From positions 1 to 47,474 of the forward strand of contig JAQCEO010000009.1 of the NCBI GenBank assembly GCA_027729805.1: DNA of 47,474 bases, given 5' to 3'. Positions 26,553-35,695 of this stretch are shown here, one piece after another. The stretch is from Actinomycetota bacterium. GTDB lineage: Bacteria > Actinomycetota > Actinomycetes > S36-B12. A program made the translations under genes and the position numbers. Under the pieces are notes generated by a model that saw only the letters and a program-made list of their open reading frames with translations, ran no database searches and was not told where the DNA came from. The number at the start of each line of letters is the position of its first letter. The first letter of the stretch is position 1.

Positions 26553-27410
26553 TTGAGCGATAAGCCGGCAGTACCCAAGAGGAGGAAGTCCCGAGCGGGG
26601 CGTAACCTACCCGCTGCAATCGTGTCGGGTCTCATTCTTGGCACGGTTGTCTTGGTGAGCTTATTCACTATTAAGTGGCTTTTTACGATTGTGGTAATCG
26701 TAACTATCGTCGTGGCGGTAAGAGAGTTTGTCCAAGCCTTTAACCAGCGCGATATCCGCATTGCACGCGCGCCATTATTCATCGCAGCGGTTGCGCTACC
26801 GGCTACCGCTTATTTTTGGGGCCCGTTCGCGCAATTATTCGTTTTGGGCTTAACGATTCTCGCGGTGATGTTCTGGCGAATCCACCGTGGCACCGACGGC
26901 TACGTGCGTGACGTAACCGCGAGTGTCTTTGTTGCCGCCTATTTGCCGTTCATGGCGGCTTTTTTGATGCTCACCCTCGCCGCCGACAATGGGGCGCAGC
27001 GGGTCCTAGTTTTCATTCTGCTGACGGCCGCCAACGATATAGGCGGGTACGCAGCTGGTGTCTTTTTGGGCAAGCATCCGATTGCGGCGCAAATTAGTCC
27101 CAAGAAATCCTGGGAGGGCTTTGCCGGCTCGGTTTTATTGCAGGGTGCGGTTGGTGCGGCGTGTTTCGTCTGGCTCCTGGACGCACCGTGGTGGCAGGGG
27201 GTTATAGCGGGCGTGATACTGGCCATCACGGCCACCGCCGGCGATTTCGCCGAAAGTGCCATCAAGCGTGACTTAGGTCTGAAAGACATGGGGACTTTCT
27301 TGCCCGGCCACGGCGGGATGATGGATCGACTTGATTCACTCATCCCGAATGCTTTTACCTCGTGGGCGCTATTTGCACTATTCCTCGGCACCGGCCTAGC
27401 CGCCACCTGA
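26553..27410 (+). CDS. cdsA: Phosphatidate cytidylyltransferase
   Basis: CdsA makes CDP-diacylglycerol from phosphatidic acid and CTP, the branch point for membrane phospholipids. The 285-residue protein has several hydrophobic helices and the C-terminal signature [18 protein letters not shown]...[14 protein letters not shown] with the metal-binding Asp residues. A basic cytoplasmic N-terminus (KRRKSRAGR) precedes the first helix. The start is taken as TTG two bases after the frr stop. Its stop TGA shares one base with the rlmN ATG (TGATG). Confidence 0.94.
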   Translation: MSDKPAVPKRRKSRAGRNLPAAIVSGLILGTVVLVSLFTIKWLFTIVVIVTIVVAVREFVQAFNQRDIRIARAPLFIAAVALPATAYFWGPFAQLFVLGLTILAVMFWRIHRGTDGYVRDVTASVFVAAYLPFMAAFLMLTLAADNGAQRVLVFILLTAANDIGGYAAGVFLGKHPIAAQISPKKSWEGFAGSVLLQGAVGAACFVWLLDAPWWQGVIAGVILAITATAGDFAESAIKRDLGLKDMGTFLPGHGGMMDRLDSLIPNAFTSWALFALFLGTGLAAT

Positions 27411-28531
27411 TGAGTGATTCGAAGTCGGGGCTGCCACCGGGGGAGTTGCTGTTTGAGGCCCCAAAACGCGGCAAGCCACCCCGCCACCTAATGGACATGG
27501 CTCCAAAGGAACGTCGGGCGGCATTTGTTGAGTTGGGTCTACCGGCATTTCGTGCCGATCAAGTCTCGCGGCAGTGGCTCGGTCGCTTGTCCGATGCGCC
27601 ATCGACATGGTCGGATCTACCGGCGCAGATGCGCGAGCAGGTCGCCAAGATGTTTCTGCCGCAGTTGTTGACCCCGGTACGGTCAATCGATTGTGATGGT
27701 GGCACCACGGTTAAGTCGGTCTGGCGCCTGCACGACGGGGCGGTTATTGAGTCGGTGCTCATGCGTTACCCGGAGCGGGTCACGATGTGCATCTCCTCGC
27801 AGGCCGGGTGTGGCATGAACTGCCCATTTTGTGCGACCGGTCAGGTGGGGCTAACTCGAAATCTCTCAACGGCGGAGATCGTGGAACAAGTGCTCGAGGG
27901 CGCCCGGGCACTTGATCGAGGTTTGATCGCCGGCGGTCCAGGGCGGGTCTCGAATGTGGTGTTCATGGGCATGGGCGAGCCGATGGCCAACTACGGGGCA
28001 GTCGTCGAGGCTGTTCGAAGGTTGGTCTCATCGGCGCCGGCTGGGTTGGGTTTAAGTGCTCGCGGAATAACCGTTTCGACGGTCGGGTTAGTGCCTCGAA
28101 TAAAGCAACTCGCGACTGAAGGCCTACCTGTGACCTTAGCGCTATCACTGCATGCACCGGATGACGAGTTGCGAGATACGTTGGTACCCGTAAATACCCG
28201 CTGGCCGGTTGCCGAGGTGCTGAATGCGGCCTGGGAGTACGCCGATCAAACGCATCGGCGAATCAGTATTGAATACGCGTTGATTCGCGATATCAATGAT
28301 CAAGCCTGGCGGGCAGAACTGTTGGCGGATCTACTCGCCACCCACCTAGTTCATGTGAATCTCATCCCGCTGAACCCGACCCCCGGTTCGATCTGGACGG
28401 CCTCGCGGCCTGCTGATGAGGATGAGTTCGTCCGTATCCTGCGAGACCGCGGACTGGCAGTGACGGTGCGGGGGACTCGCGGCCGAGAGATCGACGGGGC
28501 GTGCGGCCAGCTAGCCGCCGCCACAAACTGA
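27410..28531 (+). CDS. rlmN: 23S rRNA/tRNA (adenine-C2) methyltransferase RlmN
   Basis: RlmN is a radical SAM enzyme that methylates A2503 of 23S rRNA and A37 of some tRNAs. The 373-residue protein carries the cluster motif CGMNCPFC in [41 protein letters not shown] and the C-terminal GACGQL with the methyl-carrying Cys are also present. The ATG at 27410 forms TGATG with the cdsA stop; a start at 27362 would overlap cdsA by 49 bases and is less likely. Confidence 0.96.
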   Translation: MSDSKSGLPPGELLFEAPKRGKPPRHLMDMAPKERRAAFVELGLPAFRADQVSRQWLGRLSDAPSTWSDLPAQMREQVAKMFLPQLLTPVRSIDCDGGTTVKSVWRLHDGAVIESVLMRYPERVTMCISSQAGCGMNCPFCATGQVGLTRNLSTAEIVEQVLEGARALDRGLIAGGPGRVSNVVFMGMGEPMANYGAVVEAVRRLVSSAPAGLGLSARGITVSTVGLVPRIKQLATEGLPVTLALSLHAPDDELRDTLVPVNTRWPVAEVLNAAWEYADQTHRRISIEYALIRDINDQAWRAELLADLLATHLVHVNLIPLNPTPGSIWTASRPADEDEFVRILRDRGLAVTVRGTRGREIDGACGQLAAATN

Positions 28532-28543
28532 CATAATTGGCCC

Positions 28544-29143
28544 ATGGCGACTTCACCTGGTGATGCGGTAACGGAGTTGGCGGTGATTCCCACCGGACTC
28601 AGCGGCTGGCAAAAGACGAAGATTATTCTCGTTTCGGTCTTTCGGACTCTACTCGGGATTTTTTTCATTGCCGCAGTGCTTGTTCTTGTCCCAGCTCGGC
28701 CCCACCTAAACATTTGGTTCCCAATTGTTGGTATCGCCTTGATGGTTGGCGGGTATATCTGGTATTTCCGACTGCAACTAAGGCGTATTCGCAAAGCGAA
28801 CTATCCTCAGGTGCAGGCAGCCGAGGCACTGATTCTCGTGGCGATTATGTTTCTTGCTATATTTGCCTTGACTTACGACATGATGTCGGGTGCAAACCCA
28901 GCCGCATTTACCGAAGATCTGGCTCGATTTTCGGCTTTTTACTTCGCCGTAACCGTATTGGCAACTGTTGGCTTTGGTGATATCACTCCGGTGACTACCG
29001 CGGCAAGGTCGGTGGTAATGCTCCAGATGGCAATTGATATCGCATTTCTCGCAGTCGCGGTGAAAATCGTGAGTGGGGCTGCCGCCAAGTCGTTGGCCCA
29101 ACGTAAAGCTGGCTCTAAAGCTGCCCAAAATCAAGCCTATTAA
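28544..29143 (+). CDS. Small potassium channel of the ion-channel-2 type
   Basis: This 199-residue membrane protein has four hydrophobic helices (about 25-47, 54-74, 92-112 and 145-167). A pore loop with the selectivity filter TVGFGD lies at FYFAVTVLATVGFGDITPVT, before the last helix. No RCK or other ligand-binding domain is attached, so it is a simple ungated or membrane-sensing channel. The C-terminal tail is basic (LAQRKAGSKAAQNQ). It starts 12 bases after rlmN, so it may be the last member of that transcript. Confidence 0.88.
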   Translation: MATSPGDAVTELAVIPTGLSGWQKTKIILVSVFRTLLGIFFIAAVLVLVPARPHLNIWFPIVGIALMVGGYIWYFRLQLRRIRKANYPQVQAAEALILVAIMFLAIFALTYDMMSGANPAAFTEDLARFSAFYFAVTVLATVGFGDITPVTTAARSVVMLQMAIDIAFLAVAVKIVSGAAAKSLAQRKAGSKAAQNQAY

Positions 29144-29172
29144 TCTCGAGCGCGAACTAGATCGGGGACCAT

Positions 29173-31062
29173 ATGGCTGGGTACCGCGAGGTTCGTCGGC
29201 TTTGGCAGGACGATCCGATCGGCTTTTGGCGGGCCGCCGCGAACCAGATAGACTGGATCAGCGCCCCCGAGGAAATTCTTGATCACAGCCGCGCACCGCT
29301 TTACCAATGGTACCCAGATGGCGTACTTAATACCTGCGCAAACGCCCTCGATCGCCAGGTGGCAGCTGGTCGAGGCGACCAGATTGCGATCTACTACGAC
29401 AGCCCACTGACCAACAGTAAACGGGCCATTTCCTATCTCGAACTACTCGATGAGGTGGCCGTATTCGCCGGTGGCTTGGCAAGCCTTGGCGTGCACAAAG
29501 GTGACCGAGTTTTGATATACCTGCCGATGGTTCCGCAGGCGGCGGTTGCGATGCTCGCATGTGCCAGGTTGGGTGCGGTGCACTCGGTGGTCTTCGGTGG
29601 TTTCGCCGCTGCTGAACTAGCAGCCCGGATCGACGATGCGGAACCCGTGGTAATCGTTAGTGCTTCCTGTGGCATCGAACCAGGGCGAATTGTTGAGTAT
29701 CAACCCATTGTCGAGGAAGCAATCAAGTTGGCAACCCACAAACCGACCGCGGTGGTTGTACTACAACGCCCGCAGTCACCCGCCGTGCTGGGTGAGCGCG
29801 AGGTTGACTGGCAGGACCTAATCGCAACTGCCACCAAGCATGATTTCGTGCCGGTGCACGCGAACGACCCGCTGTACATCCTTTACACATCTGGCACGAC
29901 GGGCAAACCCAAGGGAGTGGTGCGCGATAACGGTGGCCATGCGGTTGCGATGGCCTGGTCGTTCACCAATGTCTATGGCATGGGCCCGGGTGATATTTGG
30001 TGGGCAGCATCAGATGTTGGTTGGGTGGTCGGGCACTCCTACATTGTCTACGCGCCGCTGATATGTGGCGCGACCACGGTGATATACGAGGGCAAACCGG
30101 TCGGCACGCCAGATGCCGGGGCTTTTTGGCGAGTGATCGGGGAGTATCGGGTAAACGGGCTCTTCGTGGCCCCGACAGCAATTCGAGCCATCCGACGCGA
30201 GGATGCGACCGGCTCCCACTTAAGGGAGCACGATTTAACGTCATTGCGAACGTTATTCCTTGCCGGGGAGCGACTGGACCCGAGCACTTACCAGTGGGCA
30301 ACCGACCAGTTAGGCATACCGGTCGTTGACAACTGGTGGCAAACTGAAAGCGGTTGGCCCATCGCCTCGAACCTGCGCGGGTTAGACCCGATGCCGATCA
30401 AATCCGGATCACCAAGTGTGATCGTCCCCGGGTATGACGTGCAAGTCGTTGATGGCGAGGGCGGAGTCGTACCAACAGGAACCGAGGGCGCGATCGTGAT
30501 CAAACTACCCATGCCCCCGGGTACCTTGCCCACATTGTGGGGCGATGATCAACGTTTCATCGATTCGTATTTGACCATGTTCCCCGGTTACTACACCACC
30601 GGTGATGGTGGCTACTTTGACGAGGATGACTACCTGCACGTTATGGGCCGCACCGATGATGTGATCAATGTCGCCGGCCACCGGCTATCGACCGGCTCCA
30701 TGGAAGCGGTAGTAGCAGCCAATTCGATGGTGGCCGAATGTGCGGTAATTGGCGTCCATGATGAGCTAAAAGGCCAGATTCCGCGGGCTTTCGTGGTACT
30801 AAAAGCTGGAGTCGAAGTAGATCCGAAAGACCTACGTGCCTCAATCGTGGCCGCGGTGCGCGATGAGATCGGGCCGGTGGCCGCACTCAAGGAAGTTGTT
30901 ATCGTCCCAGCACTACCGAAAACGCGCTCGGGTAAAATCCTGCGGGCCACCATGCGAGGCATTGCTGACGGGCGTGATGTCGTGGTACCAAGCACGATTG
31001 AGGATGTGCGCGTGCTTGAGGCAATAACCCCGTTATTGGCTGGGGATGGTGCGGACCCTTAA
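29173..31062 (+). CDS. prpE: Propionyl-CoA synthetase (PrpE-type acyl-CoA synthetase)
   Basis: PrpE activates propionate (and acetate less well) with ATP and CoA. The 629-residue ANL enzyme shows ILYTSGTTGKPKGVVRDNGGH, DVGWVVGHSYIVYAPL and WWQTESGWPI. The Trp-Pro after QTESG marks PrpE rather than acetyl-CoA synthetase, where the motif is QTETGG. YYTTGDGGYFDEDDYLHVMGRTDDVINVAGHR and the acetylatable Lys in RSGKILR close the protein. Propionyl-CoA would feed methylmalonyl-CoA through carboxylase, epimerase and mutase, of which epimerase and MeaB are here. It converges with the GntR gene; the coding ends overlap by 4 bases. Confidence 0.92.
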   Translation: MAGYREVRRLWQDDPIGFWRAAANQIDWISAPEEILDHSRAPLYQWYPDGVLNTCANALDRQVAAGRGDQIAIYYDSPLTNSKRAISYLELLDEVAVFAGGLASLGVHKGDRVLIYLPMVPQAAVAMLACARLGAVHSVVFGGFAAAELAARIDDAEPVVIVSASCGIEPGRIVEYQPIVEEAIKLATHKPTAVVVLQRPQSPAVLGEREVDWQDLIATATKHDFVPVHANDPLYILYTSGTTGKPKGVVRDNGGHAVAMAWSFTNVYGMGPGDIWWAASDVGWVVGHSYIVYAPLICGATTVIYEGKPVGTPDAGAFWRVIGEYRVNGLFVAPTAIRAIRREDATGSHLREHDLTSLRTLFLAGERLDPSTYQWATDQLGIPVVDNWWQTESGWPIASNLRGLDPMPIKSGSPSVIVPGYDVQVVDGEGGVVPTGTEGAIVIKLPMPPGTLPTLWGDDQRFIDSYLTMFPGYYTTGDGGYFDEDDYLHVMGRTDDVINVAGHRLSTGSMEAVVAANSMVAECAVIGVHDELKGQIPRAFVVLKAGVEVDPKDLRASIVAAVRDEIGPVAALKEVVIVPALPKTRSGKILRATMRGIADGRDVVVPSTIEDVRVLEAITPLLAGDGADP

Positions 31063-31706
31063 CCAGCGATCACGGCACTTACACTCGCGACCGAGTTATC
31101 ACGGTGGGTGTCATGCCACCTAACAGAAAGAGCCACGCTGCGGGCGCTTAGCGCATTTAGGATCTCGTCGTGCTCGAGCAAAATACGATCCCTATTGGTC
31201 GCATGCGCGAAGTAGACCGAGCGATAAACATCGGTGGCGTCCCAAAGTTGGCGCAGTAGGCGGACCAGTCGCGGCATCTCACTAAGTTCAAAAATTGCGA
31301 AGTGGAAAGACCGATTTGCCGCGGTGATGGCAAGTACTTCACCGGTTGCGGTGGCCTTGCGTACTTTCTTCGCGAGCTCGGCGATCGTTAATAGATCGCG
31401 TTCGGTGATATTTGCAACTGCGGCAGTTACAGCCTCACACTCAAGTAGCGCGCGCAGACGGTACACCTCGTGCAAGTCACCGATACTCAACTCTGCTACG
31501 AAGTAGCCGCGGTGCGGGTGGTAGGCAACTTGGCCTTCGCCTTCTAAAATCTTCAGGGCCTCACGCAGCGGGACCCGGCTCACACCGAATTTCTCGGCGA
31601 GTGCATCTTGTACGATTTGTTGACCTGGATTAAGTGCTCCGGTGAGGATCTCGACTCGTAACAGGGCGAGGACTTCCTCCTGCGTGGTCAAGGGCTTTGT
31701 GTTCAT
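31059..31706 (-). CDS. GntR-family (FCD domain) regulator
   Basis: This 215-residue repressor-type protein has an N-terminal winged helix (QDALAEKFGVSRVPLREALKILEGEGQVAYHPHRGYF). A helical FCD ligand domain follows (EVYRLRALLECEAVTAAV, NRSFHFAIF, late RWHDTHRD); its His residues may hold a metal for carboxylate sensing. It is the third gene of the glutaryl-CoA-type operon, overlapping the CoA-transferase by 4 bases. It probably controls that operon from the palindromes at 34059-34089. An acyl-CoA or dicarboxylate effector is a guess. Confidence 0.9.
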   Translation of the reverse strand: MNTKPLTTQEEVLALLRVEILTGALNPGQQIVQDALAEKFGVSRVPLREALKILEGEGQVAYHPHRGYFVAELSIGDLHEVYRLRALLECEAVTAAVANITERDLLTIAELAKKVRKATATGEVLAITAANRSFHFAIFELSEMPRLVRLLRQLWDATDVYRSVYFAHATNRDRILLEHDEILNALSARSVALSVRWHDTHRDNSVASVSAVIAG

Positions 31707-32842
31707 ATCAGATCAAATTCCGCGATAATGGCCGCGTTATCTTGACCAACCAGTGGGGGTGATAGGTGGTAGGTAGCCGGAGTAACCGAATACTTGACCG
31801 GATTCGCAACCTGCTTCGCCCCATTTGCTGCGGTGCCGACTACTGCGATTGGGTCCAGCCCGAGTTCGATTGCCAGGTCAAAGGCCTGCGAAACATCGTT
31901 AATAGGCCCGCATGGCACATTGACCGCGGTCAGCACTTGGCGCCAGTGATCCGCGCCTTCGGTGGCCAGGGCAAGGGTCAGCTCGGTGGCCAGCGCCGAG
32001 CGGTTCGCAACCCGTGCGGGATTGGTGGCAAACCGGTTGTCGGTGGCTAGGTGGGGGCAGTTAATCGCCGTTGCGAGCGCGGTGAATTGGCCGTCATTGC
32101 CAACCGCAATGACAAGTGGCCGATCTGCGGTTTGATAAACCTCATAAGGTGCGATTGATGGATGGGCATTACCCATGAAGGCTGGGATCACCCCGGCCCC
32201 GACGTAACCTGATGCCTGATTAACCAGGGCTGATAGCAAACTAGAAAGAAGTGAGACTTCAACAAGTTGCCCGGCACCGGTTAACTCGCGGTAACGCAGC
32301 GCGGCAAGGATCGCGACGGTTGCGTGTAGTCCGGTAAGAACGTCCACCACCGCAACTCCGGCTTTGGTTGGCTCATCGGTGCCGGTAATACTCATTAGTC
32401 CGCCCATGGCTTGAACGAGCAGGTCGTATCCGGGTAGATCAGCGCCAGCGCCAGTTCCGAAACCGCTGATCGAGCAGTAAATAACACTTGGGTTAGTGGC
32501 AAAGACCGACCGATAATCCAGTCCGTAGCGGCCAAGCGCACCAGGTTTGAAATTCTCGAGGACGATATCGGCACGCTCGGCCAGACGTTGGGCGATCCGC
32601 TGATCGGCGGCGAGGCCGATATCTAATGCCAGAGATCTCTTATTTCGGTTTACCGCGTGGAAGTAAGTTGACTGACCATCCGCAGAAAAAGGTGGCCCCC
32701 AGGTGCGGGTATCGTCTCCGGCGCCTGGGCGTTCAACTTTGATAACCGTGGCGCCAAGGTCGGCCAGCAACATTGAGGCATATGGCCCGGCAAGTACTCG
32801 GGAGAAGTCCGCTACCAGTACACCATCTAGAGCCCCGGCCAT
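31703..32842 (-). CDS. Family III CoA-transferase (CaiB/BaiF type), putative glutarate CoA-transferase
   Basis: This 379-residue protein has the family blocks VADFSRVLAGPYASMLLADLGATVIKVERPGAGDDTR and ENFKPGALGRYGLDY. SGFGTGAGADLPGYDLLVQAMGG carries the catalytic Asp that forms the acyl-enzyme anhydride. Its stop/start overlap with the dehydrogenase and GntR genes ties it to that pathway. In mammals and other bacteria a CaiB-type enzyme (SUGCT) makes glutaryl-CoA from succinyl-CoA, so glutarate is the leading substrate. The substrate itself is not visible in the sequence. Confidence 0.88.
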   Translation of the reverse strand: MAGALDGVLVADFSRVLAGPYASMLLADLGATVIKVERPGAGDDTRTWGPPFSADGQSTYFHAVNRNKRSLALDIGLAADQRIAQRLAERADIVLENFKPGALGRYGLDYRSVFATNPSVIYCSISGFGTGAGADLPGYDLLVQAMGGLMSITGTDEPTKAGVAVVDVLTGLHATVAILAALRYRELTGAGQLVEVSLLSSLLSALVNQASGYVGAGVIPAFMGNAHPSIAPYEVYQTADRPLVIAVGNDGQFTALATAINCPHLATDNRFATNPARVANRSALATELTLALATEGADHWRQVLTAVNVPCGPINDVSQAFDLAIELGLDPIAVVGTAANGAKQVANPVKYSVTPATYHLSPPLVGQDNAAIIAEFDLI

Positions 32843-34020
32843 TAGCGGTAGGCCGCGATTCCGGTGAGTGCCTCACCAACAACAAGGGTGTGCATTTCGT
32901 TGGTGCCTTCATAGGTGAACACCGACTCGAGGTTGTTCATATGCCGAATAATCGGGTATTCAAGGGTGATGCCGTTACCGCCAAGAATGCCCCGGCACTC
33001 GCGCGCGATATTTAAAGCTTCGCGCGCATTATTCAATTTGCCGATGCTGATCTGCTCCGGTCGAAGCAGGTGCTCATCTTTGAGTCGGCCAAGGTGCAGT
33101 GCTAGCAAGGTGCCCTTGCCGAGTTCAAGGGCCATATCGGCCAGCTTCTTTTGGGTGAGTTGGAAACTAGCAATAGGCTTATCGAACTGCTCACGGTCAA
33201 GTGAATAGGAGATAGCTGTCTCGAGGCAATCGCGAGCGGCACCCATAGTGCCGAAGATGATGCCGAAGCGGGCTTCGTTGAGGCAGGACAGTGGCCCCTT
33301 TAGGCCTTTGACACCGGGTAGCATCGCAGTACTTGGCAATCGGATGTCGGTGAATACAAGTTCACTAGTGACCGATGCGCGAAGTGACATCTTCATGTGA
33401 ATTGCATTGGCGACAAAGCCGGGGGAGTCGGTCGGAACCACAAATCCGCGGATACCGTCATCGGTTTGGGCCCAAACCACCGCAACGTCAGCGATATTGC
33501 CATTGGTGATCCACATTTTGGAGCCGTTTAGGACCCAGTCGTCACCATCGCGTTTTGCATTGGTTCGCATGCCCGATGGGTTGGAGCCGAAGTCAGCTTC
33601 GGTGAGCCCGAAGCATCCGATCGCTGAGCCAACGGCCATTCTTGGTAACCAGGTTACTTTTTGCTCCTCGGAGCCAAATTCGTGTATCGCGTACATCGCC
33701 AACGAACCCTGCACACTCACCAGCGAGCGGATCCCGGAGTCACCGGCTTCCAACTCCATGCAGGCCAAGCCGTAAGCCACGGCCGAAGTGCCAGCGCAGT
33801 CGTAGCCAGCTAGGTGCATGCCCAAGACCCCGAGTTCACCGAGTTCCAGTGCCAATTCGCGGGCGGGTAGCTCACCGGACTCAAACCAACCGGCGACCCG
33901 CGGCTTGATCTGGGCATCGACATAGGCCCGCACGACATCGCGCATTGCCCGCTCTTCCTCGGATAGCAGGTGGTCAATTGCGAAGAGGCCAAGTGGACTT
34001 TGGGGTGAGGTTGTCATCAA
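32842..34020 (-). CDS. gcdH: Acyl-CoA dehydrogenase, probably glutaryl-CoA dehydrogenase
   Basis: This 392-residue flavoprotein has GCFGLTEADFGSNPSGMRTNA and KMWITNGNIADVAVVWAQT. The C-terminal SVFTYEGTNEMHTLVVGEALTG carries the catalytic Glu, as in GcdH. GDSGIRSLVSVQGSLAM contains the Arg expected to hold the distal carboxylate of glutaryl-CoA. The reaction oxidises and decarboxylates glutaryl-CoA to crotonyl-CoA, the substrate of Ccr in this window. It is first in a three-gene operon behind palindromic operators. The fit to GcdH over other short-chain acyl-CoA dehydrogenases is good but not certain. Confidence 0.83.
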   Translation of the reverse strand: MMTTSPQSPLGLFAIDHLLSEEERAMRDVVRAYVDAQIKPRVAGWFESGELPARELALELGELGVLGMHLAGYDCAGTSAVAYGLACMELEAGDSGIRSLVSVQGSLAMYAIHEFGSEEQKVTWLPRMAVGSAIGCFGLTEADFGSNPSGMRTNAKRDGDDWVLNGSKMWITNGNIADVAVVWAQTDDGIRGFVVPTDSPGFVANAIHMKMSLRASVTSELVFTDIRLPSTAMLPGVKGLKGPLSCLNEARFGIIFGTMGAARDCLETAISYSLDREQFDKPIASFQLTQKKLADMALELGKGTLLALHLGRLKDEHLLRPEQISIGKLNNAREALNIARECRGILGGNGITLEYPIIRHMNNLESVFTYEGTNEMHTLVVGEALTGIAAYR

Positions 34021-34474
34021 AACTCCTGGGTTAGTGGGCCGGTAACCGAGCTAGGTAAATTGTATCCAATATCCGTGATTGGATCCAATCATAGGGCACG
34101 GCTGCCGGATACGGTTTTGGAGGCAGGCGGGGCGAAGAATCAGATGGTGATTTCGAAACTAGGACACCGCCGAAATCTCCCCGACCTCCTGGGTGGCATT
34201 GGCACTAGGCACTTTCGTGGCAGTTACGATTATTGACGCCCCGAGTGATCGTTTCTGAACCTATTCTTGGTTGCCGCTGCATGTCCTCGCCGCGCCACTT
34301 GTACTACACCTAATCCTTGAAGTGTCCAGCACGCACGCCCACTAGGGCACAGTGTCAACCAAGGTGATAGCACTTGCTTCGGAGAGATCGCGTCTGAGGA
34401 CTTTATGATAAACACGCGTTGAATATCGATCGTTGGCTGGTATCTTTAAAATCCCAATTCGCAGGAGGAATGCA
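34021..34474. other. Intergenic boundary region between gcdH operon and accessory region
   Basis: About 450 bases without a supportable gene. The left end carries the two GntR-like palindromes. GATTTCG (34149-34155) pairs with CGAAATC (34171-34177) as a hairpin. TATGAT at 34404-34409 may be a -10 element for the YCII gene, with no convincing -35. The sequence looks more AT-rich and less codon-like than what lies to the left. No tRNA or attachment-site repeat was seen. Confidence 0.55.
34059..34089. promoter_or_regulatory. Paired palindromic operators for the GntR regulator
   Basis: ATTGTATCCAAT (34059-34070) and the perfect palindrome ATTGGATCCAAT (34078-34089) differ by one base and have centres 19 bp apart, so two dimers would bind nearly the same DNA face. 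They lie 40-70 bases before gcdH. FCD-type GntR proteins typically bind such short AT-flanked palindromes, so autoregulation of gcdH-CoA transferase-gntR is likely. Confidence 0.7.
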
Positions 34475-34795
34475 ATGACTAGGTACGTGCTAATTTACTC
34501 GGGCCCGCAGACCTCTGAGTCCCGCGAGGAGCAGGACGCGATCATCGCCGACTGGGAGGCCTGGTACTCGAAGATGGGTGATGCCATCGCCGAAGGAGGC
34601 GACCCTCTCGGTGCTTCGAAACACATTTCCGCTGTCGGCGCGCCAGTTGCCGACGGAGACGGTGGCTTGCCTGCGTCGGGGTACACGGTCATCGAAGCTG
34701 ATTCGCTCGACGACGCTGCTGCCGCCTGTGCTGACCACCCACACCTGGCCCACGGCGGTCAGGTCCATATCTTCGAGGCCATCGACCTCCATTGA
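34475..34795 (+). CDS. YCII-related domain protein
   Basis: This 106-residue protein starts TRYVLIYSGPQTSESREEQDAI and ends HPHLAHGGQVHIFEAIDL, the pattern of the YCII/DGPF family (ferredoxin-like fold, with a His-Asp pair proposed for catalysis). Some members are chlorophenol or sigma-factor related; no role can be given here. The ATG at 34475 follows AGGAGG closely. It is the first gene of the accessory stretch and ends a few bases before the broken dehydrogenase. Confidence 0.8.
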   Translation: MTRYVLIYSGPQTSESREEQDAIIADWEAWYSKMGDAIAEGGDPLGASKHISAVGAPVADGDGGLPASGYTVIEADSLDDAAAACADHPHLAHGGQVHIFEAIDLH

Positions 34796-34799
34796 TTCC

Positions 34800-35396
34800 G
34801 GTTGGGGGATTTTGTACATAATCGACGGCTGGGAACGCGTCCTGTCTAAAGATTCAGATATTCGAAGTGCTGTTGTGGCCGTTGGGCTGATCGCATCAAT
34901 CGGTGCTCGAGTGGTTGCCGTGGATCGCAGTGCACGCAGGCTTGATGTGGTCCTTACCCTTGGCGCCTCTGCCGTTGTGAGCACGGACAATTGTGAGGAT
35001 GAAGTCGACTTGCAAGAGGCTCGTCTCTGAGCCACTGGGGCTCCCGGATTCGACATAACCATCGAGTGCTCCGGAGCTCCGATTCTTCAGGCAATAACGT
35101 TGAGCGTTGCCGCCCAGCGAGGTCGCGTTCTCTTCCTCGGCCTAGCGCACTCACCTGCGACGAACGTGTCCTTGTACAACATTCAACGACGTGAGTTGCT
35201 CATACGAGCGTCCACTGCTGCCGAAGAATTGGCGTGGCGAGCAGCCATCCGCCTGCTTGTAGAAACCGGTCTTGACCTCACCCCAGTCATTTCTGACGTA
35301 GTTGCTTTCAGTGATAGCCGCACTGCAATTGAGGCGGCATCCGATCCAGCGCATCACTCCAAAGCCCTTCTTCAACCGAATGAAGTCCCCAGCTAG
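34800..35396 (+). pseudogene. Broken MDR (alcohol dehydrogenase-like) gene
   Basis: One frame reads through this region, interrupted by a single TGA at 35028-35030. Before it, VVAVGLIASIGARVVAVDRSARRL and LGASAVVST look like the nucleotide-binding half of a medium-chain dehydrogenase. After it, GAPGFDITIECSGAP, RGRVLFLGLAH and a normal C-terminus (AIEAASDPAHHSKALL) continue. The N-terminal catalytic-domain half is missing. The glycine loop expected before VVAVGL (normally GxGPxG) has become KDSDIR. So the gene is truncated, loop-degraded and stopped; readthrough would not restore function. Confidence 0.82.
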
Positions 35397-35695
35397 GCCA
35401 GAACTATGTGGACTTCAAACCTTGTCCAGAGTTTGCCGGATAATCACGTGTGACCGCGACACGTCGCACACCAGACCTGCTGACATACCCAAAGAAGGCT
35501 GGCGCGTGAATTGGTAAACGGGAATCTGGGCCCGCACCAGGAAATGTCAATTTCAGACGGTGCTTGAACAGCGCAAATAATCCACCGCTTCCATCCTGCT
35601 CAGCCAAAGGTTTTTGCACAGTCGGTGGCACGAGATGCGGTGGTCAGGCTAACATACGCATGTAGTTAATTGCACGATCCTCTGGAGAGGAAATA

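Noticed and set aside
29173-31062. Acetyl-CoA synthetase (Acs) as the call
   Set aside because: The WWQTESGWP block has the Trp-Pro typical of PrpE and not the Gly-Gly of Acs.
34230-34415. Minus-strand frame in the 34.0-34.5 kb gap
   Set aside because: It is only 61 codons, without family features or a ribosome site, and is likely chance.
35028-35030. TGA read as selenocysteine in the dehydrogenase
   Set aside because: Position is not a catalytic site, no SECIS-like hairpin is seen just downstream, and the N-terminal half is missing and the glycine loop destroyed anyway.
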